Shown here: in pieces, positions 37,658 through 49,560 of the stretch
Layout: the number at the start of each line of letters is the position of its first letter
How positions within the stretch are numbered: position 1 is the stretch's first letter
From: Cycas panzhihuaensis
Lineage: Eukaryota; Cycadophyta
DNA length: 64,000 nt
Direction: 5' to 3'
Assembly (NCBI GenBank): GCA_023213395.1
Contig: CM041465.1
Coordinates: forward strand, 39,067,741-39,131,740
Notes under the pieces: model-generated
Databases searched by the model: none
Told to the model about the DNA's origin: nothing
What the model saw: the letters and a program-made list of their open reading frames with translations, nothing else
Program-made: the position numbers and the translations under genes

Positions 37658-39540
37658 TTGTGGGATCCTGCTACCCACAAAATCACTATTAATAGAGATG
37701 TTGTATTTGATGAATCTCCCTTTCTAAAATTAGACAGTGTAGAAGTTGAAGTGAAACAAGAGCAGAAAGTTAAATATCAACAGGTCAAGTTTGAAACCCA
37801 GCCATCTTTGGAAACAGAAGAGCAGGAAGATCTTTCTAAAGATGAATCTACAACAGATTTACAAGAGTATGTGGACACTCCTCCACCTACTATTAGAAGA
37901 TCTACATCAGTTAGTCATCCACCTGATAGGTATAGCCCTTCCATTTCTATTGCTTTAGTTTCTAATGATGATGAGCCTACATGCTATCAGGAAGCAATAG
38001 ATGATATCCATAGTGAGAAATGGAAGAGGGATATGCATAAAGAGATAGATGCTTTAAAGAAAAATAATTTATGGGACTTGGTAGAGCTTCCATGTGTTAG
38101 GAAGACTATTGGTTGCAGGTGGATTTTCAAGAAGAAAATATATGGTTATAGAAAGGTTGACAAATACAGGGTAAGATTGGTGGCTAAAGGCTTTGCATAG
38201 AAAGCAGGTATTAATTTTCATGAGATCTTTTCACCAATTGTCAAACTTGTTTTAATTCAAATTCTGTTAGCATTGGTAGCTTATCTTGATTTAGAGTTGA
38301 ATCAGTTAGATGTAAAAATAGATTTTCTACATGGAGATTTAGATGAGGAGATCTATATGGATCAGCCAGAAGGGTTTGTACAGGATGGTAGGAAAAGACT
38401 TGTTTGCAGGCTTAGGAAATCATTGTATGGCCTGAAGCAATCACCCAGGCAATGGTACATGAAGTTTAATACTTTTACAGAGAGCCAAAATTTTAAAAGA
38501 AGTGAGTATGATCATTGTCTTTACTTTAAACTCTTAGACAATGGCTTATTCACTATCTTGGTATTGCATGTTGATGACATTCTAGTTGCAAGTAAGAGCA
38601 TAGTAGAAATCAATAAGTTAAAGGATCAATTGGCTAGGGCTTTTGATATGAAGAATTTAGGAGCTACAAAATAAATCTTAGGTATGGAGATACATAAAGA
38701 TAGGAAAAATGGTAAGCTATGATTATCATAATAGAAATATGTGGAGAAGGTGCTAACTAGGTTTGGTATGGCAAATGTGAAACTAATGAGTATCCTGTTG
38801 GCTTCCCATTTCAAACTTTCTTTGAGTATGAGTCCTAGTAATGAAAAAGAGAAGGATTATATATCTTGTGTACCTTATGCTAGTGTAGTAGGAAGTTTGA
38901 TACATGCCATGGTATGTACAAGACCTGACATTTCACATGTAGTCAATGTAGTTAGCAGGTTTATAGAAAATCTAGGAAAGGAACATTGGGCAGTAGTGAA
39001 ATGGGTGCTTCGGTATTTGAGAGGCACAAGTGACTATTACATCACCTTTGGAGGTACATATAATCAGGTTTGTGGATATGTTAATTCAAACTTTGAAGGA
39101 GATTTAGATAAGATAAGGTTTACTTTAGGTTATATATTCACTCTTGAAAATGGTCCAGTTAGTTGGATGTCAAAATTGTAGAGCATAATTACATTATCAA
39201 CTACAGAAGATGAATATATTGCTACAACATATACTTGTAAAGAAGTAATCTGGTTACAGGGTCTATTGGCTGAGCTTGGAAGGAAACAAGAAAAGGTAAA
39301 GGTATTTTGTGATAGTTAAAATATCATTTACTTAGCAAAGAATCCAACTTATCATAGTAGGACAAAGCATATTGCTCTTAAGTACCATTTTATTAGACAG
39401 GTTATGGAAGCAGGTGGAGTGGCACTTGAAAAGGATGACACAAAAAAGAATTGTGTTAATATGTTCACAAAACTAGTACTATTAGAGAAGTTCAAATGGT
39501 GTTTGACTTCTCTTGGCTTGCAAAAAAGGCGATGAATGGT
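37658..39540 (+). pseudogene. Copia-1 reverse transcriptase and RNase H
   Basis: RT starts in an open stretch of 180 codons (37658-38200): DPATHKITINRDVVFDESPF, then the RT entry WKRDMHKEIDAL and WIFKKK. After a stop it continues LDLELNQLDVKIDFLHGDLDEEIYM, SLYGLKQSPRQWY and LVLHVDDILVAS, where YVDD has become HVDD. RNase H blocks are VCTRPDISHVVNVVSRF, YLRGTSDYYI, VNSNFEGDLD, TTEDEYIATT and finally SRTKHIALKYHFIRQ. Stops interrupt at about 38200, 38674, 38720, 39180 and 39318. The coding region ends about 45 bases before the 3' LTR. Confidence 0.93.
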
Positions 39541-39580
39541 CCAGGAAAGGTATCATATAAATTGTTGTCAAGATGGAGAT

Positions 39581-40230
39581 TATTAGATAATGTGACAATA
39601 ATGTTTTGGAAATTAAAAATTTGATAGGTTGGCAGTGCTGTTTTCCCCCAAAACTTCCACGAGTGGTTCCATGGGGGGCAAGAGCCCCCCTTAGCTAGGG
39701 GGCTTTAGAGGGAGTTAGAATGCCCCCCATGAAGAGGGGGTTCGGGGGTGATAGCCCTCAACCCAAAAAGCTAACACTGAAAAGCATACTAAATTGTAAA
39801 GAGAATCATAGTCGTTCACTCAAAATACCCTAGATTCTATGGTCAAGATTTGTGCCTTATATGACTCTCTCGTGTAGCCCGATTTAGGGTGTTTTTTCAT
39901 TATGTTCGATGTATTAGATGTCCTGTGAGGAGTTGGGCAGCTGCTTATTGTTGCTGTGAGCATTCTACTACAAATTGTGTACATTTTTCCATTCTTTGAT
40001 AACAAAGATGGATACCTTTCCTATGTGGATGTTTTCCTAGAACATTGCTAGGATTTTACCATGTTATATTGAGTGTATATGTGATGCTTGGATTTTTTAT
40101 TTATTTTATTGTATTATCTTTGGTTTAAGAACTTGCATGTTAAATTTTAATTTTGATTCCTGTAACTAGTTGCAAAATAGTTTAGATCTTGGTGGTAGTT
40201 TCAGGTTATTAGGACCTTGTTTTCTCAATA
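39581..40230 (+). repeat. Copia-1 3' LTR
   Basis: It is 650 bp and starts TATTAGATAATGTGAC (TG changed to TA). It has an extra GC-rich segment near 39690-39755 that is absent from the 5' copy. A purine-rich agatggagat precedes it and is a weak polypurine tract. Confidence 0.93.
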
Positions 40231-40235
40231 GTGGA

Positions 40236-40762
40236 AACATATGATAGGCCTAGCAAAATGAGTTGAAACTCCATGAAAAGATAGTAGTCAAAGGTGCTTG
40301 GATGTAGACGAATCCTGGGTAATGGATACTAATGAAATGTATAGATACATCTCATGAGGTATGAGTAAGAAGAGGTAACTTTCCACTGGAAACCTTAACA
40401 AACTATCTTGGGCAAACAAAGGATAGATAAGGCACAACAAAAAGCAGAAAAGATGCTACAAGAAAGCACAATCAAGTTAAGATTCACCCAAAATCGAGCT
40501 ACAAAAACATGTGAGGGGCATATTTCCAATTGGGGATTTATTGTGGGAGCTCAATAGTTCCATTGGACTAGAGTCCTAGTTGTCATAGGCAGGAACATAC
40601 ATAGGCAAGGGGATCAAGCAAGTAATCTAAGCATTCAGGTAATCATACAAACACTACACAATACGATGACTACAAAGAATATAATAGAGAGTAAGGGATA
40701 GAATATATATCTAAACGTACCTATGCAATGATGCCCAATCCATTCCTAATAGATAGAAAATA
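40236..40762 (-). repeat. Gypsy-2 5' LTR, second part
   Basis: It resumes the LTR interrupted by copia-1 and matches 21838-22363. It ends gaaaata where the other copy has gaaaca. The TSD gagga follows at 40763-40767. Confidence 0.88.
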
Positions 40763-40794
40763 GAGGATAAAGTATGGTTTTAGGGTAAGAGTCT

Positions 40795-41252
40795 TGAAGC
40801 ACTCTTTCTACTTATCAAGCCAACCTCAAATGGTCCAAGAAACCCTTTATTCTAAATAACCTATGATAGGGATTCTAGCTAACTTCTAGTAGGTATTTTG
40901 ACCAACTTATAACAAGGATGTTGGCCAATATTTATTTAGATTCCTACCTACCTATATAAAGGGATATTAGGGCTCATTCTAATTCATCAAAATCAAAGTC
41001 TTGGCCAATATAATTTTGGCCTTTGGGGCTACATTTTCTTTGGAGAGAACCTCACCTTAAAGAGGGAAGCATTACCAGGTGTTATCTTATCATTTATACT
41101 TCATAATTTTACTAGTACTTTCAACTATTTTACAAACATTAATTATAGCTATTTTAATTTTCTCTAAATTATTAGTGTTAGAGATATATTTTGTGTATTC
41201 TATTCTTCTTTTATTGTCTTTTCTTTCTAAAATATTATGTAGGCATGCTACA
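40795..41252 (+). repeat. Gypsy-1 3' LTR
   Basis: It pairs with 4274-4661 and has an extra segment of about 70 bp near 40860-40940. Only about 30 bp separate it from the gypsy-2 TSD, consistent with the end of gypsy-1 pol. Confidence 0.88.
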
Positions 41253-42443
41253 TTATCATAGTATTAAGATAAAGACATAGAGAAAATACTAGTGCAGAAG
41301 AGGTATTAAGTAAAGATGGCATAAAGTTGGAAGATGGTGAGCCATACGAACCATAAATAATAGAAGAATGATTCTTTAAAATATTCAAAGATAAGAGTGA
41401 TGGAGTTAAGATTGACATTCCAGACTACCAAGGGAGTTTAAACTAAAGGAGCTAATAGATTGGCTAAATGCCATAGAAAAGTTCTTTGAATACAAGAGCA
41501 TGACCAATGAAAAGAACACCCAGTTTGCATGCACAGAGTTAAAGAGACATGCGACTCTTTGGTGGGATCACGTACAAAAAGAGAGGGTGAAGAAAGGCAA
41601 AGAAAATATTAGAACATAGGCCAAAATACTTAAGAAGTTCAAATAGAACTTTTTACTAGTTAATTATTCTTAAAGCTTCTTCAAAAAATTTTGTTAACTT
41701 AAAGTAGAAAGAAATGATAGTATAAGGCTACATAGATGAGTTCTATAAGTTTTCCATTTATATGAAGCATGAGGAGATAGAGAAATAAGTCATTGAAAGG
41801 TATGTAAATAGTTTGAAGTTTTTAATTCAAGATGAACTTAACATGCATAGAGTTAAAAGTATGGAAGATGCATATTAGTTAACATTAAAGGAACAAGAGA
41901 AGCAAAATAAGCATATTAATCAAAGGTCCTCTATGATAAGAAAAGGTTCATCATCTTTCTAAAGAGGTAGAGAAGGAATCTATTATGTAAGGGGGGAATC
42001 ATCTAATAAGATAGAAAGATAAGAAGGGGAGAGGCAAGGCTAATAATAAGGAGGAAGAGAAACATAAAAGCAATTTAGAGGAAGAGGATTTCTAGGAGCC
42101 TAACAAGATAGAGATTTTATTGATAGAAGAGGATGGAGAAAAACTTTTGTTTATTTTAAATATGTAGAAGGAAAAAGGGCATTTGAATTCCCTCATCACT
42201 ATGAGGAAGAATCCCAAAGCCATGAAAAGCATCCAAGGGTGAACATGGCCCAAAATAAAAATGGCAATGAAGGAGATATGGTAGATAAAGGTGAGAGCTT
42301 AATGCTCTAAAGAACCATGATAGTACTAAGATGATAATCTATATAAGATAAAGGAAAGGCAAAGATAGATATGATTCATGACAATGAGATAATATTTTTA
42401 GAATAAGATATACTATAGGAGGAAAGATATATACATTTATAAT
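41253..42443 (+). pseudogene. Gypsy-3 gag
   Basis: The Ty3/gypsy capsid region is visible at about 41410-41640: DIPDYQGS, then IDWLNAIEKFFEYK, ELKRHATLWWDHVQKER, and KKGKENIR followed by a WxxxLKKF-like stretch. This is the Retrotrans_gag pattern. Later parts (41740-42300) include FSIYMKHEEIEK and a basic, Gly and Arg rich stretch before 42150 that may be the nucleocapsid. A zinc knuckle is not clear. Stops are frequent. The N-terminus appears to be cut at 41253 by gypsy-1 and probably continues at 4200-4273. The C-terminal side is cut by copia-2 at 42448. Confidence 0.85.
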
Positions 42444-42448
42444 TGATA

Positions 42449-42675
42449 TATTAGAATATAATGTTTTATCTTAGTAGTCTAAAGGGATAATATAATATAC
42501 CCCTCAAGGATGTAACTTACAAGTTTATGTTAGACACATGTTAGACAAGTGTCATTATTTCATATTTCAATTACAATTAGTTTCTTGGGGGTTACAAACC
42601 CTAATTGAATATATTCAGGAGTTCATTCCACAATCAATAAAGCATTTTCTTCTATTTTTGTGTAGTTTCCTAACA
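42449..42675 (+). repeat. Copia-2 5' LTR
   Basis: It starts TATTAGAATATAATG and ends TTTCCTAACA. It is 227 bp and pairs with 59379-59608. A primer-binding site, split by copia-3, follows. Confidence 0.92.
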
Positions 42676-42682
42676 TGGTATC
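42676..42682 (+). other. Copia-2 primer-binding site, split by copia-3
   Basis: The site begins tggtatc at 42676-42682 and resumes gtattagagcagg at 47567. Joined across the TSD it would fit initiator tRNA-Met. Copia-3 with its duplicated 5-mer separates the halves. Confidence 0.88.
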
Positions 42683-42868
42683 TGTTGGAAAAATACAATG
42701 ATAGAAGAGAGAATTAATTAATTCATTATTCATGATATAAGTACATATATATATTTAGGGTTTATAACCACACTCAAACCAACATGTAACCGATGTATAT
42801 TAACGGTCACTTAAGAGTACATAAGACATATTAACTTATAACCTAGGATAAAACATTATATTCTAACA
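42683..42868 (-). repeat. Copia-3 3' LTR (left copy)
   Basis: It is 186 bp, TGTTGGAAAA to TTCTAACA on the plus strand, and pairs with 47361-47566. Confidence 0.92.
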
Positions 42869-43660
42869 CCCTCTCTTAATGTTTTATCCAACTAATCCTA
42901 TTTTGTCTCTAAGAATTTGAAATTTATCTTTTCCTAGTGGTTTGGTTAATATATCAACCACTTATTCACTTGTGGGACAATAGATAAGATCTATTTCTCT
43001 ATTTTAAACCTTTTCCCTAATAAAGTGCTATTGAACTTTAATCTATTTAGTTTTAGCATGGAACACTAGATTTTTGGTGAGCTTAATTATACTCTAATTA
43101 TCGCAGTAAAGTGTTATTGCTAACCTTTGAGAAGCTTTCAAATCTTTCATTAGTTGTCTAATCCAAACTACTTCCATTATTGTGCTGATGACTGATTTGT
43201 ACTCTGCTTTAGTTGATGATAGTGCTATAATGGCTTGGTTTTTACTATTCTAAGAGATTGGTCATGATCCTAGAAAGAAGTAATACCTACTAGTTGATTT
43301 TCTTTGTTCTTTATCACCTATCTAATTTGAGTCACAGAATCCTATTAGTTGATGTGATGTCTCCTTTGGAAACATTAGATTCAATTCAGTTGTTCCTTTA
43401 AGATATCTCAAGATTCTTTTTCTAGCATTCCAATGTCTTATTCTTGGCTCATACATATATCTAGATATTAAACTCATGGCATATGAGATATCAAGTCCAG
43501 TTGTGGTGATATAGATTAGACTTCCAACGCACTGTCTATATAGAATAGTATTAATACAGGATTCTCCTTCGTCTAGAACCATATTATAGTTTGCTTCCAT
43601 AGGAGTGGATCAATGATTACACTCTTCCATTCTAAACTTTATCAAAAAATCTTTGAAGTA
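42869..43660 (-). pseudogene. Copia-3 RNase H region of pol
   Basis: The open stretch 43322-43600 reads MEANYNMVLDEGES, YRQCVGSLIYITTTGLDISYAMSLISRYM, RILRYLKGTTELNLMFP and GFCDSN, the start of copia RNase H. The rest towards 42880 gives a frame with a tail like other copia RNase H domains, with stops. Confidence 0.88.
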
Positions 43661-44430
43661 TTTACTTTGACATAAGGTAATTAAATTAGCCTGCTACTTA
43701 ATTTGGATCCCCAGGTAATAGTTGAGGATTCCTAAGTCAGTCATCTCAAATTTATTTTTGAATTGCTTCTTTATATCATATAATAATTCATCATCATCAC
43801 TTGTGAGGATCCTATCATCTACATAAACTGCTATTTTAGTTATTACTCCATTTATGTTTTTTACATATAAACTTGAGTCTAAGCTACTTCTTTGGAACCC
43901 ATTTTTACAAAGATAACTATCTAATTTAGCATACCATGCATGGGGAGCCTGTTTAAATCTATATAGAGCCTTTTTTAGCTTACATACTTAATGCTCTTAT
44001 CCTTCTCTAATGTAGCCCTTTGGTTGGGACATATACATCTCTTCTTCAATTTCCCCATTCAAAAAGTATTTTTCATGTCCATTTAATATATTTTCCAATT
44101 CTTTTATGCTACTAGGACTATGATTATTCTTACTGTGTTTAACTTAGCCACTAGAGAAAAGGTTTCTTCATAGTCTATACCTATAGTTTGTGTATATCCC
44201 TTTGCAACCAGTCTAGCCTTATATTTTTCAATCTTTTCATCAAGTCCCATTTTGATTCTATAAACTCATTATAGTTCACAACTAATTTATTTAATGGTAG
44301 CTCTACTAGTTCCCATGTTTGATTTTTGTTTATTGAATCCATCTCATCATACATGGCCTTCTTCCACTCTATATGGTCTTTGGCTTTAGTAAAAGATTGT
44401 AGCTCTACATTGCTAAACAAAGCTCTTGGC
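43661..44430 (-). pseudogene. Copia-3 reverse transcriptase
   Basis: RT entry is visible in 44181-44420: DHIEWKKAMYDEMDSINKNQTWELVELP. The following blocks (YLNGELEEEIYM-like near 44010-44050, and a YVDD-like region near 43800-43830) are readable across frames but interrupted by stops. No complete catalytic block is claimed. Confidence 0.82.
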
Positions 44431-45320
44431 TCTTAGATTCTTGTTCTATGAGGAAGTTTTTTACCTTTACTTTCCTCTATAGTTTTGAGATACCATTTGG
44501 GAACTTTTTTCTCTTTTCCTTTTTCAGCATTGATTTTTTGGAGGAAGCTTCTTCAATTTCTAGAGTGGAATCTGAGTATGATTCCTAAGGTGAAGTAGAC
44601 CCTTCTGAGATTTCTTCAGAGGTATGATGTTCTATTGCCTTTGTTGAACTTCTATTTAGTAAGTAATAGGTTGTACTAACTGCTTCAGCCCAATATGACC
44701 TTGGAATGTTTTTCCCATTCATCATGCTCCTTGTTATTTCAATGATTACCCTATTTTTTCTTGCTACAACCCCATTGAATTGGGGTGTATAGGGAGTTGA
44801 AAATTATCTTCATATTCCTCTAGCTTTGTAGTACTCCAAAAATTCTTTGGAGATATATTCACCTCCATCATCAAACCTTATGCATTTGATTTTGGTATTA
44901 GTTTCTAATCTAATTTTAGCCTTAAACTCTTTGAATACATTAAAAACTTCTAATTTAGTACATAAAAAATAAACCCAGATTTTCCTGGTCAAATTATCTA
45001 TGAAAGTGAGAAAGTATCTACTTCCATTGATGGAGTGTGGAGTGAAAGGACCACATAGGTCTATATGTACCAGTTCTAATTTTTCTTGGGCTCACCATTT
45101 ACTTTTTTGAAATAACAGTTTGTGTTGTTTACCAAATTGATAATCTTTACAAATAAAATTACTTGATGTGATGTGAGGTAAACCAGTCACTAAACTTTTC
45201 TTCTCTATATATTTTAATTTTTCTATGGGAAGATGACTATACTTCAAATGCCATATTTTATCATCAAGGCTTATAGCAATACAAACTTTTGCATCAGGCA
45301 AAATAGGGTGTGATAGCAGC
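44431..45320 (-). pseudogene. Copia-3 integrase and pre-integrase zinc region
   Basis: The segment 45092-45301 holds the pre-integrase blocks DDKIWHLKYSHLPIEKLKY and FICKDYQFGKQHKLLF. The segment 44810-44992 holds the core with IRFDDGGEYISKEFLEY, which keeps the catalytic Asp region. A TPQxNGV-like block follows near 44760-44800 and NxIM-like sequence near 44720. The integrase would insert the cDNA. Confidence 0.9.
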
Positions 45321-46640
45321 CTATATATAGGTCATTACTTTCAATCCCTTTTGCAATTACATTTCTATTGTTTTTCATGTCAAGAATATAACAAAAATAT
45401 TTTTTATTAAATGTAGTGCTCAAACCCTTTTTTTTAAGCTAATACAGATAAAAGATTCATTTTTAGACCTAACATCAGAAGTACATTCCTAATTTTCTCA
45501 ATTCTATCTTTTATTTTGACTACAACAGTTCCAACTCCTTTAATTTCAAGAGGGTATTTATCTCCCAGTTCTATTGATTTGTTGGCGGTGTATGGCTGCA
45601 AAGTCTTGAACCATTCTTCTCGACTATTTATGTGACATCATGCTCTGAGTCTATATACCAAATATCCTTATCTTGGAGGCTTACTGCTAGTGCAACAACA
45701 AATGTTGTTTCTTCCTCTTCATCATGATCATCATCAACCATCTATTATTTGCTATAGTTACCCATATACCTCTTTTCTCTCTAGATGTTTACTTTCTTGC
45801 ACTATTATGGATAATGTTCTAATTTTCCACAATGATAACATATGTTAAAGGTTTTGTGGGAACTAGCAAAATGACCAATCTTATCGCATGTGTAATAAAT
45901 TCTTAACGGTACATTGCATCCTCATCCTCTTGAGTCTTGCTAACATCCTCATGATGAATTGCAACTTTTAGGAGCCTTTCCTCTTCCTCTACTTTGTCCT
46001 TTAGATCCCAAGTTTAATCTTAATATAAATGCATCTTCAAGATCTCCTATATCTTCATATCACTTGCCTCTTTGCTCCTATTATAGTAGTAGCCCTGCCA
46101 ATGTATCCATTGTCATAATTACTATTTGATTTGCATTAATAATGGTGTTTATTATAACATCAAAGGACTTGGGCAATTTTCTAACCATAAGTTCCACTAA
46201 TGCATGATTTGAAATTGGATCACCTATACTGGAAAGATCATTTTTTAGTGAAATCACCTTATATAAAAATTATGTGATTGTTTCTGACTCCTTCATGTGG
46301 AGATTGAACAATTCTTCTTTAAGAGCTATTATCTTAGCCCTATTTTTTTGCCCATCTAAATTCTCTAGGTACTTCCAAACACTTGTGGTAGAATAAAGAT
46401 TCTTAATATAAACAAGGAGAGGATCATATATTGATAGTTTTAATATGATGGCTCAGTGCTGTCCCTTTCTTCCCAATTAGTTTGGGCATCACCTGCATCT
46501 TTAGGCTTGATTTCAATTCTAATAGAAATTTGCCATATATTATTGCCCCTAAGGAGGGTTTCTACCTTAATCTTCCATATGTGATAATTATTATTAGTGA
46601 ATTTATCATTATCAGACATGACTAATATGGAAGAGGCCAT
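45321..46640 (-). pseudogene. Copia-3 gag and protease
   Basis: Gag starts at 46640: MASSILVMSDNDKFTNNNYHIWKIKVETLLRG, the usual copia Gag opening, followed by IW. Gag continues towards 46000 with a readable UBN2-type middle (near 46260-46400). A CCHC-type zinc stretch is suggested near 45820-45900 (cysteine and histidine codons in a degenerate block). The protease region lies around 45400-45720, with an aspartate-serine active site not clearly kept. Confidence 0.85.
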
Positions 46641-47360
46641 TCTTAAGTAGAGAGTATGATTTTTTATGCCTTAGGCCATACGATTGTATGGATTTCTGTA
46701 TGGTACGAAAGTTATATGGACATATGTAAAGTGTACCTTGAATGAAAGCTTTTATAGAGGTGAACTAGGATCTATGCTTAGATCTGAGATCCAACTTCAA
46801 ACCAAAGAGAAATTAACCTCGAAAATCACGATTTGTGGCTAGGGTTCAAAAGGAAAAATGCTTAAATTAGTCAAAATAACCATAAAAAATGACAAAAATT
46901 AGACAAAACTTTTGCACTCCATATTCAATGAGAAATTTGGAAAAATAAGAGAATTTTCACTGTATTACTCTTCTTCCACACAAACTTGTTTTTGGCCAAA
47001 AAATTAGTGAAGATGACCTCAGATGGACTCGACACATAAGAGAAACTTGCTCAGAATGGCCTGATTTATATTTTGGCTAAATTTTATCTCAATATGAGAA
47101 CTTAAAAAAATCTAACTATACAGTTGTACGGATCCATGCTCTGGCTCTGTATGAATTCTGACTTGTCTCCTTTCAGGCTTTTGAGTGACTTGGATCTCTC
47201 CTCCTTTAAGCTTTTACTTTCCTTTTAGATCCTCTAGTTTATAGTCTCTTCTTCTTCTTCTAGATCCTTTGACTTCTTAGTATGCACTAGGTTCACGACA
47301 AGCTTCTTCTTCAAGATAATCTTCTTCTTCAATAGGTCAAGGGATCCTGCTCTGATACCA

Positions 47361-47418
47361 TGTTAGATAAATACAATGATAGAAGAGAGAATTAATCAAT
47401 TCATTATTTATAATACAA

Positions 47419-47459
<41 letters not shown>

Positions 47460-47566
47460 TTGTAACCACCCTGAAACTAACATGTAATCGATATGTGTTA
47501 ATGGTCACTTAAGAGTACATAAGACATATTAACTTATAACTTAAGATAAAATATTATATTTTAACA
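47361..47566 (-). repeat. Copia-3 5' LTR (right copy)
   Basis: It is 206 bp and pairs with 42683-42868. It is longer because of a TA run at about 47420-47454. Confidence 0.93.
47420..47454. repeat. TA microsatellite inside the copia-3 5' LTR
   Basis: About 17 TA units stand where the sister LTR (near 42750-42760) has only about four. The two LTRs were identical at insertion, so one copy has changed length in place. Confidence 0.9.
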
Positions 47567-47571
47567 GTATT

Positions 47572-48441
47572 AGAGCAGGTCATCCCGCTTGTTTAAGAGA
47601 AAGATTTAGCCTATGAAAGAGGTAGTTTTACCTGAGATAGAGAGTTTATTAGTTTGTACTTAGAATCGATTTAATTAAGGAGAAAGAAACAAAACAAGGA
47701 GAAACAACAAGCAAGGAGAAAGAATCTAGATAAAGAGAGAGTATAGATTTGTAGAGACCAATATGAAATTATATGGTCGTACAGATGAAAAAATTTAGAG
47801 TTCTCAGAACTTAACAAAATTTGGTCAAAATCTAGATCTCATCATCCTCTTCAATCTTTCATTTTGCATCGAGTTCATTTGAGGTCATTTTCAGGTAGTT
47901 TAACTTGATTTACCAAGTGCATAGGTTTAGAGAAAGAGGTACTTATTTTCATTGTTTTTCCTTCATTTCTTCATTAAAAATCACTCAAAGAATCTCTATA
48001 TTTGATATATGATCAATTGGAAGCCCTCTTTGATGAATTTCATGGAGTATTTTCTTAAATTTAAGTAGTTTTTTGAAAAATCCTAGCCACCCTTTTATGC
48101 CTTACAGGTTGAATTTCTCACAATCCAGAGAATATCTTGGAAAAATAACTCTGGATTAGTGATCCTCTTATCATGATCTTTCTTTTAAGATATACTTTGT
48201 TATAATCTATATGGTTTGAGTACCATATGGAATTTTATATAGTTGTATAACTTAGGGTTTGTACCTATAATTCTATAAGTCAGTAATGACCTCATCCATA
48301 CTTTCCCTATGTGATATGAATAAACTCATATATAATAACTATCATGTTTAGAAGATAAAAATAAAAATATTATTAAGAGCTAAGAATACTAGGAAGATTA
48401 TAACTAGAAAAGAAGCCAAACCCAATACTGCAAGGCTAGAC
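47572..48441 (+). pseudogene. Copia-2 leader and gag start
   Basis: This is leader and gag start of copia-2 between the two insertions. Near 48375-48441 one frame reads KNTRKIITRKEAKPNTARLDL, which continues after copia-4 in the same frame. The upstream part is AT-rich and carries no certain start. Gag is interrupted by copia-4 at 48447. Confidence 0.7.
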
Positions 48442-48446
48442 CTAAC

Positions 48447-48907
48447 TGTTAAAGAGAGGGATTTATTTAATGGTTACATGATATCATCACCATATTAAAA
48501 TCAAAATATAGATCTATAATTATTACAAAAATCACATAGGCACCATATTTGACAGGTGGAAAACCCCTTTGGGGGATAAAAAACCATCTCCTAAAATATA
48601 ATGATATATATTAAAATATACATTATAATGATGATTAGTGAGGATCTCATCCTCCCTCTATTGTGCAGCCTCCTTTATTCAGTAGGGGTGAATTGGTCAA
48701 CCTATAAACTTACCTAACCTCATTCTCTTAACCAATCTGATCAACCTCCTAGAATCCAGGAGGAGAGGATATTAAAAAAGATGGAGGTTCATTGAAATGG
48801 GTAGTTGTCTATTTCAATAAACTATACAATTAATTCATATAAAGTAATATTATAAAAGGACCTTTATAAAGATAACATTAATACATGAATATAACATTAT
48901 TCTAACA
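48447..48907 (-). repeat. Copia-4 3' LTR (left copy)
   Basis: It is 461 bp, TGTTAAAGAG to TTCTAACA on the plus strand, and pairs with 55023-55491. Confidence 0.94.
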
Positions 48908-49019
48908 TCTCCTTTTAATGTTATCTTTTGTATAATAGATGATGTGGAAGATAGAAAGAAGAGGAAGAAAAATTTAGCACGGTGATCCCCCTTTGATGGA
49001 GATTTCTTTAATCTTCAAC

Positions 49020-49560
49020 AATTATCAGAGTTTGATAAACTTTGCTTCTATCAATAGCTTTGTAAGAATATCTACAATATGTAAATTTGTAGGACAATAA
49101 AATAGATTAATAGTATTATTATTTACAAGATTATACATAAAATATTGATGTAATTCTATACATTTTATCTTAGAATGTATAAGATGATTAGTAGCAATAG
49201 ATAACACACCTTAATTATCAATATTAATTTTAATAGAAGGGTTAGGAAACAAATTAAGTTTACTTAATAAAGATTTAATCCAAAGTGCTTATTTACTTAC
49301 TTCTACCATTGCTTAATATTTAGTTTCTGTTGTAAATAAATCTAATGCTTGCATTTTCTTACTGGACCATGTGATAGATAAAGGATTAAGAAAGAAGATG
49401 TAACAAGTTGTAGTTTTTCTATCATTAAAATCTCCTACCCAATCAGAATCTGTATATCCTATCAATTTTAGGTTAGCATTATAGGAGTTATATGTTAGAC
49501 CATGATAAATCATACCTTGAAGATATCATAAAATTCATTTTGCTACTTTCTAATGAGATT
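49020..49560 (-). pseudogene. Copia-4 RNase H
   Basis: The blocks read LKLIGYTDSDWVGDFNDRKTTTCY and TWSSKKMQALDLFTTETKY (49313-49513), then after a break IHSKIKCIELHQYF and DILTKLL (49025-49207). These are standard copia RNase H blocks with the catalytic aspartates of TDSDW present. Confidence 0.92.

Larger units (their letters stand above)
36066..40230 (+). mobile_element. Copia-1, inserted in the gypsy-2 5' LTR
   Basis: The two LTRs are 36066-36664 and 39581-40230, flanked by perfect gtgga TSDs (36061-36065 and 40231-40235). A primer-binding site follows the 5' LTR. Inside are a short gag remnant, then integrase, RT and RNase H. Most of gag, the zinc knuckle and the protease are missing, as if an internal deletion joined the Gag N-terminus to the pre-integrase region. 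All frames are broken. The empty site is visible in the gypsy-2 3' LTR near 21830, where the flanking sequence continues without interruption. Confidence 0.95.
42683..47566 (-). mobile_element. Copia-3, inserted in the copia-2 primer-binding site
   Basis: The LTRs are 42683-42868 and 47361-47566. The flanks gtatc (42678-42682) and gtatt (47567-47571) are TSDs with one mismatch. A reverse-strand primer-binding site gctctgatacca lies at 47349-47360 against the right LTR. In minus order the element has gag (from 46640), protease, pre-integrase and integrase, RT and RNase H. It is related to copia-2: its pre-integrase region (HLKYSHLPIEKLK) and the first bases of its LTR are similar, but the rest of the LTR differs. 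All frames are broken. Confidence 0.94.
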
